From Paenibacillus sp. SYP-B4298 (GTDB taxonomy: Bacteria; Bacillota; Bacilli; Paenibacillales; Paenibacillaceae), in NCBI RefSeq assembly GCF_027627475.1, contig NZ_CP115484.1, forward strand, positions 2,960,001-3,024,000: a stretch of DNA of 64,000 nt, given 5' to 3'. The notes under the pieces are model-generated. The model was given only the letters and a program-made list of their open reading frames with translations. It was not told the DNA's origin and made no database searches. Shown piece after piece: positions 1 to 6,841 of the stretch. Positions within the stretch are counted from its first letter, which is position 1, and each line of letters starts with the position of its first letter. A program made the translations under genes and the position numbers.

Positions 1-44
1 AAAGGCGGGGCGAGATGCCCTTGAACGGGTGTTCAGACACGTCC
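1..44. mobile_element. Partial MITE-like element (right end), cut by the window edge
   Basis: The first 44 bases match, in reverse complement and with about three mismatches, the outer end of the complete element at 2212-2372. The copy ends in the same terminal sequence (...TTCAGACACGTCC) followed by TA, the expected target-site duplication. Only one end is visible, so its length is unknown. Confidence 0.75.
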
Positions 45-102
45 TAGTTATATGTCTGTCAGCCCGAGGACGCCAAGCGTCATGGCCGCGGGTAGGCTCG
101 GA

Positions 103-417
103 TTAGGATTGCTCAGATTCCTGCAGCGCAATCTCCTCGTAAATCTTCGTTACGCGATCCCACTCCGCATCGTCTTCGATTCCAACCAGGAACGCCTCGT
201 CATTCTCTTCCTCAATGCGGAAAATAATGCCGTCCGACTCTGGATTGTTACGGTCAAGCAGCACCGCATAGACTTGTTCGTCGGATTCGAAGGTGAATAC
301 CATCACCATCTCGCGTTCTACGCCCTCATCGTCGCTTACCAAAAATACATGCTCTTCATGATCATGGTCATGACCGCATCCGCAATCATCACCGTGCTTG
401 TGTTCGTGTTCGCTCAC
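103..417 (-). CDS. DUF1292 family protein with His/Cys-rich N-terminus
   Basis: A 104-residue acidic cytosolic protein. The body, from about residue 22 on, has the DUF1292 (YrzB-like) pattern: a short acidic beta-rich fold with EREMVMVFTFES, YAVLLDRNN and EENDEAFLVGIEDD segments. The first 20 residues are unusually rich in His, Asp and Cys (HKHGDDCGCGHDHDHEEH), which suggests metal binding (inference). I prefer the GTG at 417, preceded by GGGG at a 7-base spacing, over an ATG at 435 with no clear ribosome site. The molecular function of the family is not established. It is followed by a MITE end at the window edge. Confidence 0.8.
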   Translation of the reverse strand: MSEHEHKHGDDCGCGHDHDHEEHVFLVSDDEGVEREMVMVFTFESDEQVYAVLLDRNNPESDGIIFRIEEENDEAFLVGIEDDAEWDRVTKIYEEIALQESEQS

Positions 418-524
418 TGCAATACCCCATTTCACATTTAAATGTCACCCACGTATAGTAACATGTTCAGGAGGGATGGTCAAACATGCAGTCTGACGAG
501 GCATGCCTGTTCGATAACTAGGGA

Positions 525-1097
525 TTACTGGGCGGTAATCGTCTTCTCTGACACCAATGTCCAATCGCTCGTTGCTGTCTGCTTCATATAGAAGCGGACG
601 GAATATTTGCCTGCCGAATCGAAGCTGTAACGGAAATCCTCTGTGCGGAACCAGAAGTTGTCCAATGACTTGTTGACCGTCTGCGACTGAATCAGCTTCT
701 CATCCCCTGACGGGTCAGCTATGACCACCTTTACCGCGTGAATATCGGTCTGCAGGTTGTCAATCTGCGAGAACACACTGAAAGTAACCTTGCCTTGCTT
801 CACATTGCCGAATGTAACTTGCTTCTGATTCTGATCCTGGAACAAAAACATATGTACATTCGGTTTATAAATGGACGCCCGTTTGGCGCTGTCATCCCAG
901 ACAACCAGCGCTTGCAGCGAGCTCGCAATCTCCCGCAGCGGAAGATAGGTGCTCCCCTCTGCCAATAAGCCAGACTCCTTCGATTCAATTCCATTCACAA
1001 ATACTCTTACCTTCTGCGCTGCAGAATCTGCGAAGAGCACTGTCCCGCCCCATAGAGAAAGCGCCAGCGTCAACACAACCAGCTTCTTAAATTTCAT
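525..1097 (-). CDS. Exported copper amine oxidase N-terminal-like domain protein
   Basis: A 190-residue secreted protein. It has a signal peptide (MKFKKLVVLTLALSLWGG, probable cleavage after VLFADS). Residues 27-77 form a copper-amine-oxidase-N-like ('stalk') domain with the characteristic VFVNG, YLPLREIASSL and WDDSAKRASIYKP segments. The C-terminal ~110 residues look like a beta-sandwich, perhaps an extracellular ligand or wall-binding module. Such domains are common on Paenibacillus surface proteins and carry no catalytic function by themselves. The ATG at 1097 has GGAGG 10 bases upstream; longer in-frame starts lack an SD. Function is otherwise unknown. Confidence 0.85.
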   Translation of the reverse strand: MKFKKLVVLTLALSLWGGTVLFADSAAQKVRVFVNGIESKESGLLAEGSTYLPLREIASSLQALVVWDDSAKRASIYKPNVHMFLFQDQNQKQVTFGNVKQGKVTFSVFSQIDNLQTDIHAVKVVIADPSGDEKLIQSQTVNKSLDNFWFRTEDFRYSFDSAGKYSVRFYMKQTATSDWTLVSEKTITAQ

Positions 1098-1291
1098 TAT
1101 GGTCAAACCTCCATCCATTGTTGCACTTGTTAAGTTATACTCTTTGCTTAGAGCAAAGTTGCGGGATAGCGGAACACTTTTTTGCGGCCTTTCTAGTTGC
1201 TTCAGGAAAGAGCGATACGGAAATTTTCTTTCAATTTCGCATAAAAAGTGATAAATTCTATATAACATATCTTGTCAGGAGGCTCTAACGC

Positions 1292-2053
1292 TTGAATATT
1301 CAAATGCTTGGTACGGGGAGTGCTTTTGCCAAAGACTTTTACAACAATAATGCATTGATCTATGCTAGCGGACAAACTCTCATGGTGGATTGCGGCATCA
1401 CTGCTCCTGCTGCCCTGCATGCCCTAGGCAAGCGGCCTGACGAGGTGGATGCGCTGCTGATCACCCATATCCATGGCGACCATGTCGGCGGGCTGGAGGA
1501 ATTCGCCTTTCGGATGAAGTTTCAATATCATAAAAAACCAGTGCTCTACGTGGCAGAATCGCTGCTGGAGCCGCTTTGGGAGAATACGCTCAAGGGCGGG
1601 CTGGCGCAGGAGCCCTGGTACACGTTGGAGGATTATTTCACCTTGCGGCTAATGAAGGAGAATGTCCAGTACACACTCGCTCCTGATCTGTCGTTTGAAA
1701 TTATGCAGACCCCCCATATCCCGCATAAGGCGAGCTATTCGCTCTATATTAACGAGCACCTATTCTATAGCGCCGACATGCGGTTCAATCCGCAGTTGCT
1801 GCACAGGCTAGTCGAAGAACGGGGCTGCGATGCGATCCTTCATGATTGCCAGTTCATCGCGCCTGGCGCTGTCCATGCGTGCCTGGATGAGCTGCTGACC
1901 TTGCCCGCAGAGATGCAGCAGCGCATATGGCTCATGCATTATGCTGATAACCAGCCGGAATTCAAGGGCAAGACCGGAGCTATGCGCTTCATGGAGCAGC
2001 ATCGCGTCTACAGTGAGGCCGAGCTGGCCACATCCAGCACCCAAGCGGGCTAG
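1292..2053 (+). CDS. MBL-fold metallohydrolase (RNase Z-like superfamily)
   Basis: A 253-residue cytosolic metallo-beta-lactamase-fold enzyme. It shows the N-terminal LGTGSAF turn, the metal-binding THIHGDHVGG motif (about residues 58-67), a later H in TPHIPHK, D in FYSADMR and the distal H in LMHYAD, so a dinuclear zinc site appears intact. The order resembles RNase Z/PhnP-like hydrolases, but there is no RNase Z exosite arm and the substrate cannot be assigned. Translation starts at TTG (1292) with a perfect AGGAGG at 1277-1282. The gene stands alone between the divergent exported protein and a strong hairpin. Confidence 0.85.
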   Translation: MNIQMLGTGSAFAKDFYNNNALIYASGQTLMVDCGITAPAALHALGKRPDEVDALLITHIHGDHVGGLEEFAFRMKFQYHKKPVLYVAESLLEPLWENTLKGGLAQEPWYTLEDYFTLRLMKENVQYTLAPDLSFEIMQTPHIPHKASYSLYINEHLFYSADMRFNPQLLHRLVEERGCDAILHDCQFIAPGAVHACLDELLTLPAEMQQRIWLMHYADNQPEFKGKTGAMRFMEQHRVYSEAELATSSTQAG

Positions 2054-2079
2054 ACGCTATGCCCATTTTCAACCATGAC

Positions 2080-2130
2080 CAAACGCCGCACGCTAGTTCT
2101 TCTGATGAAGAAGTCAACGTGCGGCGTTTG
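2080..2130 (+). terminator. Long perfect hairpin after the MBL-fold gene
   Basis: CAAACGCCGCACG (2080-2092) pairs perfectly with CGTGCGGCGTTTG (2118-2130), and the loop contains a second small stem (TTCTTC/GAAGAA). There is no long T-tract, so termination efficiency is uncertain. It sits 27 bases after the stop codon. Confidence 0.6.
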
Positions 2131-2211
2131 CTTGTCTGACTAATGTGCCAGGTTAACTGTCAGCCTGGGCTCTATCGTGTGCAGCGCACCAGGGTGTGTC
2201 TTCAAACTCTA

Positions 2212-2372
2212 GGTCGTGTCTGAACACCCGTTCAAGGGCATCTCTCCCCGCCTTTTCGCCCCATGCTGCGTTGCTTTTTCTTGACGTACCCCCTGTACGC
2301 CTGCGAAAAAGCGCCTTGCCTGGAACGAAAATTCGGCCAGATCTGTTCCGTTCAGAGTGTTCAGACACGCCC
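2212..2372. mobile_element. MITE-like palindromic element, 161 bp, TA target duplication
   Basis: The element has terminal inverted repeats: left GGTCGTGTCTGAACAC, right end reverse-complemented GGGCGTGTCTGAACAC. TA flanks it directly on both sides (2210-2211 and 2373-2374). The interior is a long imperfect palindrome with GCTTTTTC paired to GAAAAAGC. No open frame of useful length runs through it. The TA duplication and short inverted ends are typical of non-autonomous elements moved by IS630/Tc1-mariner-type transposases; no transposase is present here. A second copy begins at the left window edge in the opposite orientation. Confidence 0.75.
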
Positions 2373-2779
2373 TAAAACAGCGGGAGTTGATCCAGATTAT
2401 TAGTCGGGTCTCCATCCGCATCACCGCGGATATAAGTTTCGCCATCTCTACCCTTAAAGCTGTTCACCCCGGCGATCTGCCCTGCCTGCACGGCCTGCAG
2501 CGCCTCCTGATAGTTCATAACACGGCCGTTAGACGTCTGAAAAGCCGTCAGATCGCCATCACCGTTCTTCTGCACAGCTACAAACCGCTCGCGTTGATCG
2601 GTAGTAGAAGGCTGCGCCTGCGGGTGAATACCAAGCTCCTGCTGGTACGGGTTAGCCGTCTGGTTCTGCATTTGCGAATGAGCTTGGTTGGATACACTAC
2701 TGGCACCCTGTTGCTGCATTTGGCTGCCAGCCAGGTTGGCCATGTCTTGCTGCTGATTGGAATTTCCATTTGGATTCAT
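2372..2779 (-). CDS. DUF3892 domain protein, stop codon formed at a MITE junction
   Basis: A 135-residue protein. The first ~58 residues are low-complexity (Q, N, S, A rich). From about residue 64 it matches the DUF3892 pattern: RFVAVQKNGDGDLTAFQTSN, then a YQEALQAVQAGQIAGVNSFKG helix-turn region and a DGDPTNNLDQLP end. The function is unknown; the family is common in Bacilli. The TAG stop consists of the TA target duplication plus the first G of the adjacent MITE, so the insertion sits exactly at, or created, the C-terminus. Confidence 0.8.
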   Translation of the reverse strand: MNPNGNSNQQQDMANLAGSQMQQQGASSVSNQAHSQMQNQTANPYQQELGIHPQAQPSTTDQRERFVAVQKNGDGDLTAFQTSNGRVMNYQEALQAVQAGQIAGVNSFKGRDGETYIRGDADGDPTNNLDQLPLF

Positions 2780-2915
2780 ACTTCATTCTCCTCTACATCC
2801 GTAATGGTTGCATCGAAGTTAGTATGAAGCATTCCCCCATCTATCATACATTGCTGTGCTGTCTTATGCTTGAACATAGCAAACTGTCATAGCATGCAGG
2901 CACGTCATTCCTTGC

Positions 2916-3173
2916 CTAAGGCTGGGTTAGAAGCTGTTGTCCGGGCCGGTATGGATCCATCCTTGGTCGGCTTGGCGACGGCAACGGCTCAATCATGCCC
3001 GAGCTGGAATAGATGTCCTGGCGGACAGAGGGCCCGTATACATCCTCGATAACCACCGCTTGAACCGCTTGCTCCTCCTGCCGAGGTTCCTGAACTCCCA
3101 ACAACAACAGCATCCATATGCTACAGGCCAGCAGCGCCAGTATAGCCATCCATCCTGCTGCCACTCTCCACAT
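2916..3173 (-). CDS. Small membrane-anchored hypothetical protein
   Basis: An 85-residue protein with a single hydrophobic N-terminal segment (about residues 6-27, GWMAILALLACSIWMLLLLG), followed by a polar, proline-rich tail predicted to lie outside the membrane. AAAGGGGGG lies 8 bases upstream of the ATG, which supports expression. I do not recognise a family. The signal-like segment could also be a lipoprotein or secretion signal, but no proper lipobox is seen. The composition of the tail (PLPSPSRPRMDPYRPG) suggests disorder. Confidence 0.55.
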   Translation of the reverse strand: MWRVAAGWMAILALLACSIWMLLLLGVQEPRQEEQAVQAVVIEDVYGPSVRQDIYSSSGMIEPLPSPSRPRMDPYRPGQQLLTQP

Positions 3174-3379
3174 CTGCTGTTCCCCCCTTTAGAATTACAC
3201 GTACACGCCTCGGTTGAGCCTGGACTGCGCAGGCCATCTAAGCAGTATTGCCTGATCCACTCCTCTCCAAACGAATTACAATGGCGAATAATATGCGATT
3301 CCATATTTCAAACTAAGCAAGTCAAGCGAACACCAGACAGATGCGCAGTGATGCGGCTGTGTTAAAGGAGGGATGGGAA

Positions 3380-3565
3380 ATGAGCAAAGCATTTGACAGT
3401 AATTATAATTGTGCGAACGCCTCCGAGGATCTCCAAGAGCTGAAGCATTCGCTGGAACAGCTACAATCACAGGGTGAGCTGACACAAGAGCAGCAGGAGG
3501 AAGCGAATCGGCTGGGCAACCTGATTCATTTTATTACAAACAAATGTGATATTCATAACGGCTAA
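3380..3565 (+). CDS. Small hypothetical helical protein
   Basis: A 61-residue protein read from an ATG with a strong upstream site (AAAGGAGGGATGGGAA). Residues 15-50 are charged and Leu/Gln-rich (DLQELKHSLEQLQSQGELTQ), consistent with a helical hairpin. Two cysteines (11 and 55) flank it. It has no family that I recognise. It is 21 bases upstream of the next small gene, probably co-transcribed. Confidence 0.7.
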   Translation: MSKAFDSNYNCANASEDLQELKHSLEQLQSQGELTQEQQEEANRLGNLIHFITNKCDIHNG

Positions 3566-3586
3566 CTGAAAGAAAGGAGCGGAAAT

Positions 3587-3784
3587 ATGGCTGAGCATAA
3601 TCCATTACCGACCAGGGCAAAGAAGGACAACACTTCCCCTCTGTCTGCCCAGAAGCACAAGAATGCCAACGCCACCGATGAGCGGATGGAAGCACCTCCA
3701 GGAATCGAGCCAGGCTACGACTACATCTGGGGCAGTGATCAGGATGAGCTGGTGCAAAACCATACTGAACGCGATACGAAATAA
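3587..3784 (+). CDS. Small hydrophilic hypothetical protein
   Basis: A 65-residue, highly polar and probably disordered protein (KKDNTSPLSAQKHKNANATDERMEA in two parts), with no membrane segment. GAAAGGAGCGG precedes the ATG at good spacing, and it follows the 61-residue gene closely. Small acidic/basic polar proteins of this type are frequent in spore-formers, but no specific role can be assigned. Confidence 0.6.
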   Translation: MAEHNPLPTRAKKDNTSPLSAQKHKNANATDERMEAPPGIEPGYDYIWGSDQDELVQNHTERDTK

Positions 3785-4010
3785 GCGCCGCACGAAACGG
3801 TAGTCACCGCCACCCACCCTCTGGTTAGGATATTCAGGCTCCCCAACTGCGCCGAGCTGCATAGCGTTTACGCCATGGGGGGCTTGAATGACCATGGGTT
3901 TATCCGGGCACCCATTCATTAATATGCCGTCTTCAACTATACTGCTCGCCTCGCATAAATTTAATAGAAACATATAACGGCACACCGCCCTATTTTTTTG
4001 GCAAAAAGTG

Positions 4011-4039
4011 TTGACTTTCATGTTGGATACTGGTATATT
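4011..4039 (+). promoter_or_regulatory. Sigma-A promoter of tRNA-Val
   Basis: TTGACT (4011-4016), a 17-base spacer and TATATT (4034-4039), placing the start point about ten bases before the tRNA 5' end. Confidence 0.8.
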
Positions 4040-4057
4040 ATTAATTGTCGCTGATAT

Positions 4058-4130
4058 GATCTGTTAGCTCAGCTGGGAGAGCACCATCTTGACAGGGTGG
4101 GGGTCAGTGGTTCGAGCCCACTACAGATCA
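4058..4130 (+). tRNA. tRNA-Val (anticodon GAC)
   Basis: The 73-nt gene folds as a full cloverleaf: acceptor GATCTGT/ACAGATC, D-stem GCTC/GAGC, anticodon stem CCATC/GGTGG with loop TTGACAG (anticodon GAC), T-arm AGTGG-TTCGAGC-CCACT and discriminator A. No CCA is encoded. It has its own promoter and terminator. It borders an integrase remnant and is the likely historical attachment site of an integrated element. Confidence 0.95.
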
Positions 4131-4137
4131 TTACGAA

Positions 4138-4164
4138 GAAACCCTTGTGTAGCAAGGGTTTTTT
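4138..4164 (+). terminator. Rho-independent terminator of tRNA-Val
   Basis: AAACCCTTG, loop TGTAG, CAAGGGTT, then a T-run to 4164, eight bases after the tRNA. Confidence 0.85.
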
Positions 4165-4212
4165 GCTGTTTATGGACGTAAAAATAAGACCTCATGAGGC
4201 CGTGTTTTTTGA

Positions 4213-4272
4213 ATTTGGTGCCGATTTGGTGCCCTTTATTCTACTAAAGCACTATTGGTGCCATTTGGTGCC
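4213..4272. repeat. Four direct repeats ATTTGGTGCC (integrase arm-type sites)
   Basis: ATTTGGTGCC occurs at 4213-4222, 4224-4233 and 4263-4272, with a shortened copy ATTGGTGCC at 4254-4262. They form two close pairs between the tRNA and the 3' end of the integrase remnant, where integrase arm-binding sites normally lie. The assignment is by position and repeat structure. Confidence 0.65.
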
Positions 4273-4602
4273 GCAAAAAACATCTCTCCGAATGCGTCCG
4301 CTGTCTCCTGCTGCATGTGTGGTGTAATGTGAGAATAGCGATCTAGCATCTTCACGCTCGACCAACCCATCCTCTCTGCAATACGCTTATTGTTCTCCCT
4401 CATCTTCAACAGCATGACAACATGCGTATGACGCAAGTCATGGAACCGTATCTTCGGTACTCCTGCCTTCTCGATCAGGCGATAAAACGAACGGTTGATA
4501 TTGCGCGGCGACAACGGGCTACCTAATCGTGTCCACCTCCTGCATACGCAAGCCTAGAATCTCAGAACCAATAGGAATGAATTCTGGAGGCGCGTGAGAT
4601 GT
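4236..4602 (-). pseudogene. Tyrosine recombinase (integrase) C-terminal remnant
   Basis: The last 92 residues carry the catalytic half of a phage-type integrase: FHDLRHTH (His-x-x-Arg box), GWSSVKMLDRYSH with the nucleophile Tyr context, and a short tail. Upstream, in another reading frame, codons for GSEILGLRMQEVD (the region of the first catalytic Arg) run into a TAG near 4516. The two parts are therefore joined by an internal deletion with frame change, and the N-terminal DNA-binding domain is missing. It points toward the tRNA-Val 3' end, the usual layout of a prophage or integrative element. It is not functional as read. Confidence 0.8.
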
Positions 4603-4768
4603 TTAAGCTGCTTGATTATGTAGAATACCGAAACTTCAACGGGCGAAGCAAGCATGTGAGAACAGCGAGCATTTAGTGAAGGATCATTTCGTGGAGATGC
4701 ACGATATGATTGTTGCATTGTCCCGTTACGCTTGCTACCTCATCATTCAGAGCATCGACCACGCGTAA
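4599..4768 (+). pseudogene. Frameshifted small gene, probable prophage remnant
   Basis: An ATG at 4599 with TGGAGG upstream opens 25 codons (MFKLLDYVEYRNFNGRSKHV...) that end at a TAG. The adjacent frame continues without a break as SEHLVKDHFVEMHDMIVALS... to a TAA at 4766-4768. The two segments read as one ~55-residue protein split by a small indel. Its place next to the integrase remnant supports a prophage origin; I do not recognise the family. Confidence 0.4.
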
Positions 4769-4816
4769 CATAGAAGGGGGAACCCCAGAGGTTATTTCTC
4801 GGAGACAATACTAGAA

Positions 4817-4847
4817 AGAGCCGCCATAGTTGCGGCTCTAATTATTC
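4817..4847. terminator. Hairpin terminator at the end of the agr-like operon
   Basis: AGAGCCGC, a 7-base loop and GCGGCTCT with AT-rich flanks. It lies downstream of the LytTR gene on the minus strand and of the prophage remnant on the plus strand, so it may serve both. Confidence 0.65.
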
Positions 4848-4893
4848 ATACCATCTAGGTTGATTAGTAACCTTTCTGAATATTTCCACCTAC

Positions 4894-5265
4894 TTATTGA
4901 ATAATCAGCTCAGGATTAATCAATTTGATCTGTTTGATGATCTGTTTATAGTTCATAAATGCCACTGGACAATTTTTTGATTTGGCTTCAATGACATGTT
5001 CGAAATATAACATCCCTCGTTTTTGGTTCACCAGCATGACCTTATCCATATTGACCACCGTGTTTCTGTCTACCTTCTGAAATCTGAAACCGGAGGCATT
5101 CAGTGCAGCACAAAAATATTTAAGCGATCCCATAGCCAAGTATTCCTCATGCTGCAAATGGAACACCACATGACCGTCATCATGAGAGAAATACAATATA
5201 TCATGTGGACTAATCTGAAAAAAGCCGGAATGACCATCAATATCGCGAGTAAGTGACAAGAGCAT
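4894..5265 (-). CDS. LytTR-family DNA-binding regulator without receiver domain
   Basis: A 123-residue protein that is essentially only a LytTR DNA-binding domain: HDILYFSHDDGHVVFHL in the first strands, LKYFCAALNASGFRFQKVDRN with the conserved F-R-x-R/DRN-like turn, NMDKVMLVNQKRG, then the C-terminal strand. LytTR domains bind direct-repeat promoter sites and are the output of AgrA and LytR. AgrA-type regulators carry an N-terminal phospho-acceptor receiver; here there is none. The ATG at 5265 has CCAGGAGG upstream, and it starts five bases from the agrD-like stop. It is the last gene of the sensor-agrB-agrD-lytTR operon. Confidence 0.85.
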   Translation of the reverse strand: MLLSLTRDIDGHSGFFQISPHDILYFSHDDGHVVFHLQHEEYLAMGSLKYFCAALNASGFRFQKVDRNTVVNMDKVMLVNQKRGMLYFEHVIEAKSKNCPVAFMNYKQIIKQIKLINPELIIQ

Positions 5266-5269
5266 ACAA

Positions 5270-5404
5270 TCACCTCCTGGCTTTAAGTAGTTCTTCCGGT
5301 GTCTCATCCTGGTAGACATATAACCAGCTTGCAGTGGATACGACAAGCACGGCCAATGCTCCTAAAACTGTTGCGATATGATACAGTAATCTTCCTCTTC
5401 TCAA
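5270..5404 (-). CDS. agrD: Cyclic lactone autoinducer prepeptide (AgrD-like)
   Basis: A 44-residue peptide with the AgrD plan: basic, amphipathic N-terminal helix (residues 1-22), a short core STASWLYVY (23-31), and an acidic C-terminal tail (DETPEELLK) of the kind AgrB recognises. There is no cysteine, so the ring would be a lactone through Ser26 (or Ser23), not a thiolactone; this is inference from staphylococcal and enterococcal Ser-type peptides. It starts at TTG (5404) behind GGAGG. That TTG overlaps the agrB stop, so the two are translationally coupled. Confidence 0.85.
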   Translation of the reverse strand: MRRGRLLYHIATVLGALAVLVVSTASWLYVYQDETPEELLKARR

Positions 5405-5925
5405 GTCACTCTCCTCCTTCCCTCGATCAAAGTTAAGCATTGAACAAAAAAGGAAGCAGCGAGTACAGAGGAGTGAAACACCAGATTGCTTGCAATTATA
5501 AGCATCGAGATATATTTTAACAAAGGATAATAGTGATGCGGTATTCTGGTTTGTCTTTCGATTCGAGATGGAGCAAACCAGAGGGCTAATAGAAGAGAAA
5601 GAATCGTCAACACATAAAGGAGTGGCTTGTCCAACTGCACAAAAGCCAGTGTCAGCGCACCCGTCGTTGAAATGATAATGCACAGCAGACCCGATTTCAA
5701 ATGAATCCCTCCCGAGAACTGCCGCAGCAATGCGAAGCCCGCTAATGCAACCGCAGACTCTGCAAACTTGCCTAGAGCTGAAGCAATGACGAGGGTAAGC
5801 AGCGTAGTGAGTACAGCATTCAATAGAAAAGCAATAGAATATTTCAGGACTTCTACACTGCTAGGGTGCTCAGGCACAGATTTTTTGATCTGCGTAGCTA
5901 ATCGGGTCGCAACTGCATTGATCAT
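5401..5925 (-). CDS. agrB: AgrB-family membrane protease / accessory regulator
   Basis: A 174-residue polytopic membrane protein. AgrB proteins remove the C-terminal tail of AgrD and cyclise the peptide. The catalytic pair is visible in RQFSGGIHLKSGLLC: His75 and Cys82, at the spacing of the characterised S. aureus enzyme (His77/Cys84). About four to five hydrophobic segments follow the cytosolic N-terminus. GGAGG precedes the ATG at 5925. The start overlaps the sensor gene stop (ATGA), and its own stop overlaps the agrD start. The C-terminus is basic (EGRRRVT). Confidence 0.92.
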   Translation of the reverse strand: MINAVATRLATQIKKSVPEHPSSVEVLKYSIAFLLNAVLTTLLTLVIASALGKFAESAVALAGFALLRQFSGGIHLKSGLLCIIISTTGALTLAFVQLDKPLLYVLTILSLLLALWFAPSRIERQTRIPHHYYPLLKYISMLIIASNLVFHSSVLAASFFVQCLTLIEGRRRVT

Positions 5926-6560
5926 AGCTTCTCCTCCACTTCCTTTCGCAAGGCATAATAGAGAAATACGGCGAGAGAGAATAAAATAATTACAAAGTTT
6001 GCTTTAATATCCTGAAAATACATCATAATACACAGCACTAAAGCAAAGAGAGTGATTAAAGTCAACACCGCTATTCTCTCCCATTTGAAGCGAAGCTTCT
6101 CGAACTCAAAAGTGAAGCCCAACCCCCGTGAATATATGAACCAACTGCCGCCAAGTGCCAACAGGCTGCTAATGAGCTGCAATTCATACCCCTCTACAGA
6201 ATGGCCTGACACTTTCTCAATCGTAAAGTAGCCAAACGACAAAAGCAATACTGAGGATTGAATGAGGGCATAGCTTATATATCCGGTTACGGTTATAACC
6301 GCAGACCAGAACAATGGTATACGGATCACAGTCTTAAAGAACAACACTGTCAACAACAAATTAATAATCGGTGAAATTTCAACAAGAGCCAGCATGTCCC
6401 TAATTACATAATTTTGAAAGCTTATTAATAAAGACATAATGACTATGCTCCATATATGCTTCGTCACCTTAACCCGAAACAAATATAAAGCAACACTCAA
6501 TACCGCAATTCCTTCAATGGTTGAAAATAATAGAAACCCCGCGACATCCATCCTGGGCAC
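5922..6560 (-). CDS. Seven-segment membrane protein, AgrC-like sensor domain lacking a kinase
   Basis: A 212-residue integral membrane protein with about seven hydrophobic segments (around residues 8-27, 34-54, 60-75, 80-112, 128-146, 164-182 and 187-203). It ends with a charged stub, LRKEVEEKL. Sensor kinases of the AgrC/GHKL type begin exactly like this and then continue into a dimerisation helix and ATPase domain, both absent here. Its place as first gene of the agrB-agrD-lytTR operon suggests peptide sensing or export. The start is a GTG at 6560 or an ATG at 6551; neither has a strong SD. Alternative: an unrelated membrane partner of AgrB. Confidence 0.7.
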   Translation of the reverse strand: MPRMDVAGFLLFSTIEGIAVLSVALYLFRVKVTKHIWSIVIMSLLISFQNYVIRDMLALVEISPIINLLLTVLFFKTVIRIPLFWSAVITVTGYISYALIQSSVLLLSFGYFTIEKVSGHSVEGYELQLISSLLALGGSWFIYSRGLGFTFEFEKLRFKWERIAVLTLITLFALVLCIMMYFQDIKANFVIILFSLAVFLYYALRKEVEEKL

Positions 6561-6841
6561 CGTCTTTCTACATCTAATTCTATCTCTCTACGCACTAGAC
6601 TTTCCCACTGTAGGGCTCAAAGTCCTATATAGATTTTCACATACAACGCCTCTTCTACGCAACCATAATTTACACCAACAACGCCTCCTTCCTCGCAGAA
6701 TACGTTCCCGCGAAAGCTATACAGAAAAATGCAGTTTTTGGCGATTGAAGTCGGAAAAATGTAAAAATTTAGATTAAAGTTCAGAGCTTGTATAGTTTCG
6801 TTTGTTATGATGAAGGCATATTATTGTCTGAGGTGAATGAA

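Noticed and set aside
2153-2445. Short minus-strand frames across the MITE
   Set aside because: They lie inside the palindromic element, lack SD sequences and are not similar to a transposase.
3605-4021. 138-codon minus-strand frame opposite the 65-residue gene and the tRNA-Val promoter
   Set aside because: No SD, runs through the promoter region and overlaps a better-supported plus-strand gene; no recognisable domain.
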